Shown piece by piece: positions 1 to 6,332 of a stretch of DNA of 7,308 nucleotides (positions are counted from its first letter, which is position 1; every line of letters starts with the position of its first letter). The DNA is from Chryseobacterium gleum. Its GTDB lineage: Bacteria > Bacteroidota > Bacteroidia > Flavobacteriales_D > Crocinitomicaceae. The DNA lies in contig CALPUT020000123.1 of the NCBI GenBank assembly GCA_943326825.2, positions 1-7,308 of the forward strand, written 5' to 3'. Made by a program: the position numbers and the translations under genes. The notes beneath the pieces are model-generated. The model had not been told where the DNA came from. It saw only the letters and a list, made by a program, of their open reading frames with translations, and ran no database searches.

Positions 1-1
1 A

Positions 2-1933
2 CTTTTTCCTGAAAGTATTGATGAAGCAATCAAAGCTATTGCAACTAAAGTGAAAGAAGGAAAAATTTCTAAATTGGAAATTGATCAAAGATGTTTGAAA
101 GTTTTAAAAGCAAAATATAAATACATTATTCAACCTAAAACACAAACGAAATATACAGAAGGTGAAATTGATTGGGCTAAAAAACAAGTCTATGAAAAAG
201 CTTTAAATGTTTTGAAAAATGAGGATGTAACATTGCCTTTAAAACAAATGAATCAACGAATTGCTCGAGTTAGTATTGGTCCCAACACGTATGTATTTAG
301 AGAAGGAATCGAGCGTTTTAGTAAAATAGATCATTTCCACTATTATACTGCAGAAGAAGCAATTGAGCGAATGGGAGATCAATTAAAGAATTATGACATT
401 ATTATTACAGCTTTGCATTCAAATACTGTTCGACCAAAAAATGATTTTGGAATGCCTAAAGGATGGAGAACTTGGATTGAAAAACTACCAAATAATAAGA
501 AAAACATTCTTTTTGTCTTTGGAAACCCTTTGGTTTTGAATGAAAAAGCTGAATTTTCAAAATTCAATTCTATTGTAATTGGTTATGAAAATCACCCTAT
601 ATTATTAGAAAGAGCATCACAATTATTATTTGGTGCTTTAGAAGTAAATGGTAAAACGAATTTCACTATTTCAAAAGAATTTCCAATCGAATCAGGAATT
701 AAAGTAGCTTGGGGTGGAAGATTGAAATTCTCACAACCAGAAGAATTTGGAATGTCAGACAGTGATTTTAAAGAAGTTGATCGATTAGCATTAAATGGAA
801 TTGAAAAAGGTGCTTTCCCAGGATGTCAAATTGTTGTTGCTTTAGAAGGTAAAATAATTTATCAAAAACCGTTTGGAACTCAACGCTATGAAGATTCAAT
901 TAAAGTTCAAAATACAGATGTTTATGATATTGCTTCAGTAACAAAAATTGCAGGGTCTACATTTGGTGTCATGAAACTTCAAACCCAAGGAAAATTTTCA
1001 TGTGATAAACATTTAAAGGATTACATTGAAGACGTTACTGGTTCTGGTGAATTTGGTAATATTTTGATTCGAGACATGATGACACATCAGGCAGGATTGA
1101 CTCCATGGATTCCTTTTTATAAAAAATCGATGATTAATGGTGAATGGAAACCGAATGTATATTCAACTGAAAAGAAAAAAGGATATGAAACTCAAGTAGC
1201 AAAGGATTTATGGATTAAAGATTCATATGTAGATACAATATACAAACAAATCTTATCATCTACTTTAGGTGAAAAGAAATATGAGTATTCTGATTTAGGT
1301 TATTATTTCATCAAGAAAATAGTTGAAAAACAATCAGGTTTAGCATTCGATAGCTATTTGATGGAAAACTTATATGAACCAATGGGATTACAATACATGC
1401 GCTATCAGCCTAGAAAATACTTCCCATTGAGTCAGATTGTTCCAACTGAATTTGACAAAGCATTCAGAAAACAACAAGTTCATGGGTATGTTCATGATCC
1501 AGGAGCTGCAATGTTAGGTGGAATTGGTGGACATGCAGGTTTGTTCTCAAATGCTACTGATTTAGCATCTGTTATGCAAGTGTTTTTAAATAAAGGTTTC
1601 TATGGTGGTGTTACTTATATTGATCCAACTGTTGTAAGTGAATTTACGAAATGCCAATATTATCCTTCAAATAGAAGAGGTATAGGATTTGATCGTCCTA
1701 AAAATAGTGGAGGTGGAACTTGCCACGAAATTGCTTCACAAAGCAGTTTTGGTCATTCAGGTTTTACAGGTACTTTAGCTTGGGCTGATCCAGAATATAA
1801 AATAAACTTTGTGTTTTTATCAAACCGAGTTTATCAAAATCAAGATAATTGGAAAATACGCGATTTGAATATTCGAACGGATATTCAAAAAGCAATTTAC
1901 GATGCAATAATTAAAGCTAAAGCTAAAAAGTAA
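2..1933 (+). CDS. GH3 glycosidase (C-terminal part) fused to a class-C-beta-lactamase-like serine hydrolase; 5' end outside window
   Basis: The frame is open from base 2, and the residues before the GTG at 50 (beginning LFPESIDEAI) continue a GH3 fold, so the gene starts upstream and only its last 643 residues are seen. Numbering from base 2, residues 1-45 are the end of the GH3 TIM-barrel domain and about 60-222 are the GH3 C-terminal alpha/beta domain (FGNPLVL, LLFGALEVNGK). Residues about 245-640 are a serine hydrolase of the beta-lactamase class C/S12 type. Its motifs are all present: SxxK as SVTK with Ser312 and Lys315, YxN-like as Tyr429-Ser-Asp431, and HxG as His585-Ser-Gly587. The GH3 catalytic residues would lie upstream. 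The family relation suggests beta-N-acetylglucosaminidase activity on peptidoglycan fragments plus an amidase, esterase or carboxypeptidase. The exact substrate is inferred. The protein is probably exported, but its signal region is not visible. It ends in a short Lys/Ala tail, 5 bp before bshA. Confidence 0.9.
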   Translation, partial: LFPESIDEAIKAIATKVKEGKISKLEIDQRCLKVLKAKYKYIIQPKTQTKYTEGEIDWAKKQVYEKALNVLKNEDVTLPLKQMNQRIARVSIGPNTYVFREGIERFSKIDHFHYYTAEEAIERMGDQLKNYDIIITALHSNTVRPKNDFGMPKGWRTWIEKLPNNKKNILFVFGNPLVLNEKAEFSKFNSIVIGYENHPILLERASQLLFGALEVNGKTNFTISKEFPIESGIKVAWGGRLKFSQPEEFGMSDSDFKEVDRLALNGIEKGAFPGCQIVVALEGKIIYQKPFGTQRYEDSIKVQNTDVYDIASVTKIAGSTFGVMKLQTQGKFSCDKHLKDYIEDVTGSGEFGNILIRDMMTHQAGLTPWIPFYKKSMINGEWKPNVYSTEKKKGYETQVAKDLWIKDSYVDTIYKQILSSTLGEKKYEYSDLGYYFIKKIVEKQSGLAFDSYLMENLYEPMGLQYMRYQPRKYFPLSQIVPTEFDKAFRKQQVHGYVHDPGAAMLGGIGGHAGLFSNATDLASVMQVFLNKGFYGGVTYIDPTVVSEFTKCQYYPSNRRGIGFDRPKNSGGGTCHEIASQSSFGHSGFTGTLAWADPEYKINFVFLSNRVYQNQDNWKIRDLNIRTDIQKAIYDAIIKAKAKK

Positions 1934-1938
1934 AACAA

Positions 1939-3063
1939 ATGAAAATAGGAATTGTATTGTATCCAACATTTGGTGGGAGTGGAGTAGTTGCTACCGAATT
2001 AGGAAAAGCATTAGCGAAAAAAGGTCATGAGATACATTTCATTACGTATTCTCAGCCGGTTAGACTTGGCAGTTTCCGTGAAAACATCTATTATCATGAA
2101 GTTGCTATAAGTGATTATCCACTTTTCGATCATCAACCTTATGAAACTATTTTGGCAAGTAAAATGGTAGATGTTGTGAAATATGAAAAATTAGATATTT
2201 TACATGTTCATTATGCTATACCTCATGCATCTGCTGCATATATGGCTAGACAAATATTAGCTTCTCAAGGAATTAAAATTCCATTTGTAACTACTTTGCA
2301 TGGTACAGATATAACATTAGTAGGAAAAGATCCTTCTTTTGAACCTGTGATCTCATTTTGTATTAATCAGTCTGATGCTGTTACTGCAGTTTCAGAAAGC
2401 CTAAAAAATGATACTTACAATCATTTTCATACTACAAGAGAAATTAAAGTTGTTCCAAATTTCATTGCATCGAATGATCATTTACCTGAAAAGTCGTTAG
2501 AAAAAAGACGAAGATATGCTAGTGATGATGAACGGATTTTATGTCACATCTCAAATTTTAGAAAAGTAAAAAGAGTGGAGGATGTTTTAATGATTTTTTC
2601 AAAAGTAGCTGAGAAAATCCCTGCAAAATTAATATTTGCAGGCGATGGACCAGAACGCTATAATTTAGAGCGACTTTGCCGTGAGATGAATTTATGTCAA
2701 AAAGTAATTTTCATTGGTAAAATAAGTGACACGTCACATGTTCTAGAAATGTCTGATCTATTCTTGTTGCCTTCTGAAACAGAAAGTTTTGGATTGGCTG
2801 CATTAGAAGCTTTAGCAGTTGGAGTACCTGTTATTTCTTCAAATACAGGAGGGATACCTGAAGTTAATCTTCAAGATATTACAGGCTTTCTATCAGATGT
2901 AGGTAATGTGGATGAAATGGCTGAAAATTGCATGAAATTACTTCAAGATGAATCTAAATTTCAAGAATTTAGAGTAAACGCTTTGAATCGAGCGAAAAAA
3001 TTTAGCTTAGAAATAGTATTACCAATGTATGAGGAGATTTATTTTACTTTAGTTAATAATTAG
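1939..3063 (+). CDS. bshA: BshA, N-acetyl-alpha-D-glucosaminyl L-malate synthase
   Basis: This 374-residue GT4-family glycosyltransferase has the length and N-terminus typical of BshA (MKIGIVLYPTFGGSG). It transfers GlcNAc from UDP-GlcNAc to L-malate, the first step in making the low-molecular-weight thiol bacillithiol in the cytoplasm. Visible motifs are the glycine loop FGGSG (residues 11-15), the TLHGTD stretch with His121, the NFRKVKR basic segment (206-212), the GDGPE loop (235-239), and the nucleotide-sugar-binding E-x7-E with Glu282 and Glu290. It ends the fold with SNTGGIPEV (301-309). The later enzymes, BshB deacetylase and BshC cysteine ligase, are not in this window. The start codon lies 5 bp after the stop of the GH3/hydrolase fusion, so the two are almost certainly co-transcribed. 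A different GT4 glycosyltransferase is the only real alternative, and the N-terminal signature argues against it. Confidence 0.93.
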   Translation: MKIGIVLYPTFGGSGVVATELGKALAKKGHEIHFITYSQPVRLGSFRENIYYHEVAISDYPLFDHQPYETILASKMVDVVKYEKLDILHVHYAIPHASAAYMARQILASQGIKIPFVTTLHGTDITLVGKDPSFEPVISFCINQSDAVTAVSESLKNDTYNHFHTTREIKVVPNFIASNDHLPEKSLEKRRRYASDDERILCHISNFRKVKRVEDVLMIFSKVAEKIPAKLIFAGDGPERYNLERLCREMNLCQKVIFIGKISDTSHVLEMSDLFLLPSETESFGLAALEALAVGVPVISSNTGGIPEVNLQDITGFLSDVGNVDEMAENCMKLLQDESKFQEFRVNALNRAKKFSLEIVLPMYEEIYFTLVNN

Positions 3064-3074
3064 AAATCATTTAA

Positions 3075-3527
3075 ATGAATATTGAAGAAACGTTAGGCAC
3101 TAAATTTTCATCACCACAACAGATGGTGATTATCAATTTACGTTACACCTCAAATATATTGAGTAATTATCAAAATAATTTTTTGAGTGAATATAATATT
3201 TCAATAGCTCAATTTAATATTCTTCGAATTTTAAGAGGAGCTAAAGTTGAGTTGAATGTTAATACAGTTAAAGAAAGGATGATTGAAAAATCACCAAACA
3301 CGACTCGTTTAATGGATAAATTATTGGCGAAAGAATTTATAGCTCGAAGAAATTGCATCGAAGATAGAAGGGTTGTCTATGTTGAAATTACATCGAAAGG
3401 TTTGAAATTGTTGAAAGTATTAGATTCTAAAATTAAAGATGCTAGTTTTACTCCAAAAAACATTTCTGATGAAGAAGCAGAAATATTAAGTAATTTATTA
3501 GATAAACTTAGAGGTGAGTTTCATTGA
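3075..3527 (+). CDS. MarR-family transcriptional regulator
   Basis: A 150-residue protein of normal MarR length. The central winged helix-turn-helix is clear. The segment around residues 44-70 forms the first DNA-binding helices, SPNTTRLMDKLLAKEFI (73-89) is the recognition helix, and RRNCIEDRRVVYVEIT (91-106) is the wing with the family's DRR motif. The flanking helices (about 10-40 and 130-150) would form the dimer interface. Its only cysteine, Cys94, sits at the base of the wing. The gene lies 11 bp after bshA, on the same strand and last in the run, so it may control this operon, but no operator can be identified because the promoter is upstream of the window. The ligand is unknown. Many MarR proteins sense oxidants or small aromatic compounds, and proximity to a thiol-synthesis gene makes redox sensing attractive but unproven. 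Its stop overlaps the convergent amidotransferase gene. Confidence 0.9.
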   Translation: MNIEETLGTKFSSPQQMVIINLRYTSNILSNYQNNFLSEYNISIAQFNILRILRGAKVELNVNTVKERMIEKSPNTTRLMDKLLAKEFIARRNCIEDRRVVYVEITSKGLKLLKVLDSKIKDASFTPKNISDEEAEILSNLLDKLRGEFH

Positions 3528-3557
3528 ATGAATCTTTCACAATACTGAATGAAATTC
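3516..3557. other. Inverted repeat across the convergent gene ends
   Basis: Bases 3516-3525 can pair with 3548-3557 as nine Watson-Crick pairs and one G-T, around a 22-base loop. A shorter palindrome (TTCATT-G-AATGAA, 3520-3532) lies inside it. The repeat spans the overlapping stop codons of the MarR and amidotransferase genes, so it could act on transcripts from both sides. No T-run follows on either strand, so it is not a standard intrinsic terminator, and A+T-rich DNA produces such repeats by chance. Confidence 0.25.
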
Positions 3558-4087
3558 TGAAAAATAATTCTACCATGATTTCCTGAAACTTCAGGGTGGA
3601 ACTGAACTCCGAAAAATGGTTTAGATTCATGCATCATTGCTTCGTTTACACAAGTATCGGAAGAAGCTATTAGTTTGAAATTTTGTGGAATTGAAATCGT
3701 TTCACAATGATCCTCCATCATATCAATTTCAGTTGGCAATTTATCGAAAAGGAGACATTCCTCAAATATTTCAACAGTTTGAAAGTCTCGATCTTCTTTC
3801 ATTCTAGATCCAAATGCTCCAAATGTTAATCCAATTAATTGATGACCAAAACAAATACCAAAAACCGGAATATTAGTCTCTTTTAACCATTTTACTTTCT
3901 CCAAGTAAGGGCTTGGATCAACTTCAGTGATTAAAATGGGCGCTCCAGAAATAATTATTCCAAGTTTGCCATCTAAATTTTCTGATGTTAAATCTTGAAT
4001 TTTAATTGTTTCATAATCCATAAATTCATCGACTAATTGTTCGATGAATTCTGTTTTTTGGCTTCCACAATCAATAATTAAAATCAT
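3521..4087 (-). CDS. Stand-alone class I glutamine amidotransferase, GMP-synthase-subunit-A-like
   Basis: At 188 residues this is a single glutaminase domain, the size of archaeal split GMP synthase subunit A and of the N-terminal part of bacterial GuaA. Such domains release ammonia from glutamine for a partner enzyme. The start (LIIDCGSQKTEFI) and ISGAP loop (46-50) follow the GuaA pattern, although the usual oxyanion-loop GGP is GAP here. The triad is intact: nucleophile Cys79 in GICFGHQ, with His164 and Glu166 in GVQFHPEVSG. No ATP-pyrophosphatase domain follows in this gene or beside it. It may be a GuaA paralogue with its own partner rather than the cell's GMP synthase. Its ATG overlaps the stop of the YciO-type gene by 4 bp (ATGA, 4084-4087), a sign of coupled translation. 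The glutaminase fold is sure; the acceptor substrate is not. Confidence 0.85.
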   Translation of the reverse strand: MILIIDCGSQKTEFIEQLVDEFMDYETIKIQDLTSENLDGKLGIIISGAPILITEVDPSPYLEKVKWLKETNIPVFGICFGHQLIGLTFGAFGSRMKEDRDFQTVEIFEECLLFDKLPTEIDMMEDHCETISIPQNFKLIASSDTCVNEAMMHESKPFFGVQFHPEVSGNHGRIIFQNFIQYCERFIQ

Positions 4088-4707
4088 AGATATACAATTC
4101 CTATTCCTTGTCTAACGATTGTTGCATTTCCATCTGTACAATCAACAATTGTCGAAGCGTTTAAATTTCCAGGTCCACCGTCGATGATTAAATCAATTTT
4201 ATCATCATCTTCATATTTTTCATAAATAGCGTAAGGATCAGCAAAATAATCTTGAACAGTATCTTCTTCATTGTGTAAAGAAGTTGTCGCTATTGGATTT
4301 CCTAATTTTTCAACAATCGCTAATATGATTTTATTATCAGGTATTCGGATACCTATTTCTTTACGGTTTGTATCAAAAAGTCGTGGTATTTCATTTGTAG
4401 CAGTTAAAATAAAAGTAAACGGACCAGGAAAACATTGTTTTAACAATTTAAATGTTGAACGGTCGATTTGTTTACTATAATCTGATAAATTACTTAAATC
4501 ATGACAAATGATAGAGAAATTAGCTTTGTTTAATTTAATTCCTTTCAAATTAGCAAGGTTTTGCAAGGCTTTTTTATTGTATAAATCACAACCCATACTG
4601 TAAACAGTATCAGTCGGAAAAATAATGATTCCACCTTTTTTTAATACTTCTACAACTTGATCAATTAAACGAGTATCAATATTGGATGGATTTATTTCTA
4701 TAAACAT
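4084..4707 (-). CDS. yciO: Sua5/YciO/YrdC-family protein, YciO branch
   Basis: This 207-residue single-domain protein belongs to the family that includes threonylcarbamoyl-AMP synthases (TsaC/Sua5), which use threonine, bicarbonate and ATP in making the tRNA base t6A. It looks more like E. coli YciO than TsaC. The N-terminal part reads IIIFPTDTVYSMGCD (27-41), followed by NFSIICHDLSNLSDYS (63-78), PGPFTFIL (94-101) and KEIGIRIPDN (116-125), all close to YciO as I recall it. The KxR signature of TsaC is K-G-I here (55-57), and the SAN motif is TSL (142-144). There is no C-terminal Sua5 domain. A role in t6A synthesis is therefore uncertain and the YciO function is not settled. The gene starts 3 bp after the lipoprotein stop and overlaps the amidotransferase start by 4 bp, so all three are likely one transcript. 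Confidence 0.88.
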   Translation of the reverse strand: MFIEINPSNIDTRLIDQVVEVLKKGGIIIFPTDTVYSMGCDLYNKKALQNLANLKGIKLNKANFSIICHDLSNLSDYSKQIDRSTFKLLKQCFPGPFTFILTATNEIPRLFDTNRKEIGIRIPDNKIILAIVEKLGNPIATTSLHNEEDTVQDYFADPYAIYEKYEDDDKIDLIIDGGPGNLNASTIVDCTDGNATIVRQGIGIVYL

Positions 4708-4710
4708 TTT

Positions 4711-5145
4711 TTATTTTATGTATGTAATAAGTTTTTTCTTTTTATTGATCAATTCCAATTTATTAACTGAAATTGATTTAACCTTAAATTCATCTGTTTT
4801 AGGTGAATTTTGACCAATATTTTTGATTAACATCAAATTATCTTCTTCAACTTCCCATTGACCTTTAGAAATAGGTTGAATTTTATCAATACCTGCTTTT
4901 GCAAATTTAGGATCGTTAAGAATTGTATTTAATTCAAAATAACCTGCTTTTTCTATATTTAATTCAATATCTGATGAACCATCCGATTTTTCTTGAACAA
5001 GTTTCCATTTCCCAGCAAATTTTATTTCATCTTCTGAAAGTTCTTTCTTGTCTTGTTCCTTCAATTCAGAATTATTGCAAGAATTTAAGATTAAAACGTT
5101 TGAGATAAATAAAACTTTTAAAATTAAAATTGATAATTTTTTCAT
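4711..5145 (-). CDS. Small lipoprotein, lipocalin-like
   Basis: The 144-residue product starts with a lipoprotein signal peptide: two lysines, a hydrophobic stretch (4-20), and a lipobox Leu20-Asn-Ser-Cys23, where Cys23 would be lipidated after cleavage. Residues after the cysteine (NNSELKEQDKKE) are polar and charged. The mature part begins with FAGKWKLV (about 43-50), typical of small Bacteroidota lipocalin-like lipoproteins, and then alternates short beta-strand-like segments up to a C-terminal KLELINKKKKLITYIK. No catalytic motif is visible, and no ligand can be named. It should sit in the inner leaflet of the outer membrane or on the cell surface. It is the first gene after the 68-bp gap at 5146-5213 and lies 3 bp before the YciO-type gene, so it probably heads a three-gene operon. 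The family call is moderate; the lipoprotein call is strong. Confidence 0.83.
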   Translation of the reverse strand: MKKLSILILKVLFISNVLILNSCNNSELKEQDKKELSEDEIKFAGKWKLVQEKSDGSSDIELNIEKAGYFELNTILNDPKFAKAGIDKIQPISKGQWEVEEDNLMLIKNIGQNSPKTDEFKVKSISVNKLELINKKKKLITYIK

Positions 5146-5213
5146 CGGTTTATTTTTAAATAGTGTAATAGTGTAAAATTCAATAGTCAGTTTAGTTTAA
5201 TAAAAATACAAAT
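5146..5213 (-). promoter_or_regulatory. Probable promoter region of the lipoprotein-yciO-amidotransferase operon
   Basis: This 68-bp A+T-rich gap is the only sizeable space between genes on the minus strand. It lies directly before the lipoprotein ATG, so it is the best place for a promoter. I looked for the Bacteroidota pattern (TTG near -33, TAnnTTTG near -7). A TTTG occurs at the far end, but I see no good TAnnTTTG at the right distance. The call rests on position more than on sequence. Confidence 0.35.
5161..5176. repeat. Perfect tandem 8-mer, two copies of TAGTGTAA
   Basis: Bases 5161-5168 and 5169-5176 are identical TAGTGTAA units, directly adjacent. They lie 16-31 bases before the lipoprotein start codon, where an operator or leader element could sit. 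The unit is not palindromic. Two perfect 8-base copies stand out in the short gap but could arise from replication slippage. Confidence 0.6.
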
Positions 5214-5228
5214 TTATTTATAAATAAA
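5213..5228 (-). terminator. A+T palindrome over the stop of the EEP gene, weak candidate terminator
   Basis: TTTATTTATAAATAAA is a perfect 16-base palindrome containing the last codons and the stop of the EEP-domain gene. On the minus strand it is followed by a T-rich run (TTTGTATTTTTATT), as in an intrinsic terminator. The stem has no G or C pair and the effective loop would take up several bases, so any hairpin would be weak. Confidence 0.25.
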
Positions 5229-6332
5229 ACAAGATATCGCTTTATGATCACTATAAATTTCTTTTTGGATTTTAAAATTTGCAGAATTCAAAGAAGGTGA
5301 ATAAAAAATGTAATCAATTCTTCCAGCTGGAACTCTACCCGCATATGTTGAACCAATTCCAGTTTCACAGTTTTTGTAAGCATCTGTTAAACTTTTACAA
5401 AATTGATTATAGGTATAAGACATTGGCGTATCATTGAAATCACCACAAATCACAACTGGATAAGGTGAAGTTTCCATATGTTTAATAATTGTTAAGGCTT
5501 GATCTGCACGTTTTGGAAATGCAATTCTTAATTTATCAACCATTATTCTAACAGCTGATTTTTCTATGTTTGGATCATGTAATTCATCTCCAAAAACAGC
5601 ATACTCATCTGAATTAAATTTTATTGATCTTAAATGCACATTGTAGATTCTTAGAGTATCAGTATTTTTTACAATATCTGCATAGATACAATAATTATCA
5701 TCGTCATCGTTTTCAATTACTACAGCTCCTTTTGAAATCATAGGATATTTCGATAACATAGCGATACCAAAATTTTGTCGCCCTTTTAATTTATGACTGT
5801 AACGCTCATGATAATCTTTTATACCTAATGCTTTGATTAAATAATCACGAGTTGGGAATTCAGTAGGTTTATCTTGATGATAGAATTCTTGAAAACAAAT
5901 TACATCTGGATTTTCACGTTCAATGTAATGAAAAATAGAATCTCTGTTTTCGTATTTTTCTCGAGTTGTCCAATCATATAAATCAAACAAACGAACATTG
6001 TAATTCATAATATGAAAAGTCTGTTCTTTCAATGGTAACACTTCTGGTTCAGAACCAACAGCAATCATTCTAAAATGTAATTTACCTCCAATGATCAATA
6101 CCAAAAGTGTAAATAAGGCCCATTTTGATCGAGCTAAAATCCAAATCAAAAGGAATAATAAAGTACAAACCAAAATAACAGGATAAGCTAATCCGAAAAA
6201 TGGTAAAATCCAAAAAGTACTTGGATGCACAAAAGGACATAAATAAGCTAAAAGCAAGCTTAACAGACATATAATTGTCAACACTTTAAAAAGTGAAGAA
6301 AAGCTTAATATTTTCTTTAGTATTTTACCCAT
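5214..6332 (-). CDS. Membrane-anchored endonuclease/exonuclease/phosphatase (EEP) family protein
   Basis: I choose the ATG at 6330-6332, giving 372 residues. An ATG at 6396-6398 would add 22 residues but overlap the rhomboid gene by 74 bp. Three membrane segments lie at about 16-34, 40-66 and 71-83, with lysines before the first and ARSK between the second and third. By the positive-inside rule this places the C-terminal domain in the periplasm. The EEP domain (about 105-372) has its expected metal and catalytic residues: Asn110 and Asn112 in MNYNVR, Glu149 in CFQE, His233 in NVHL, Asp298 and Asn300 in GDFND, Asp340 in RIDY, and Asp362-His363 in SDH. It should cleave phosphodiester or phosphomonoester bonds with Mg2+, but whether nucleic acid, lipid or another substrate is not readable. 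Its start overlaps the rhomboid stop by 8 bp (ATGGGTAA), so translation is likely coupled. Confidence 0.9.
   Translation of the reverse strand: MGKILKKILSFSSLFKVLTIICLLSLLLAYLCPFVHPSTFWILPFFGLAYPVILVCTLLFLLIWILARSKWALFTLLVLIIGGKLHFRMIAVGSEPEVLPLKEQTFHIMNYNVRLFDLYDWTTREKYENRDSIFHYIERENPDVICFQEFYHQDKPTEFPTRDYLIKALGIKDYHERYSHKLKGRQNFGIAMLSKYPMISKGAVVIENDDDDNYCIYADIVKNTDTLRIYNVHLRSIKFNSDEYAVFGDELHDPNIEKSAVRIMVDKLRIAFPKRADQALTIIKHMETSPYPVVICGDFNDTPMSYTYNQFCKSLTDAYKNCETGIGSTYAGRVPAGRIDYIFYSPSLNSANFKIQKEIYSDHKAISCFIYK

Noticed and set aside
50..52. GTG as the start of the first gene
   Set aside because: The frame is open to the window edge and the preceding codons encode sequence typical of the end of a GH3 barrel, so the true start is upstream.
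1914..1930. Short AAAGCT repeat at the end of the first gene
   Set aside because: It encodes a KAKAKK C-terminal tail and shows no sign of a regulatory or mobile role.
4271..4480. Plus-strand open frame of 69 codons
   Set aside because: It lies wholly inside the YciO-type gene on the opposite strand, and its translation resembles no protein family I know.
4923..5108. Plus-strand open frame of 61 codons
   Set aside because: It is antisense to the lipoprotein gene and has the Leu/Ile-rich makeup expected of a chance frame in A+T-rich DNA.
5695..5712. ATC/GTC-type short repeat (atcatcgtcatcg)
   Set aside because: It simply encodes the run of four aspartates at residues 209-212 of the EEP protein, a surface loop without further structure.
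6082..6270. Minus-strand open frame of 62 codons
   Set aside because: It is an alternative frame within the membrane-segment region of the EEP gene; its hydrophobic look is inherited from that codon pattern.
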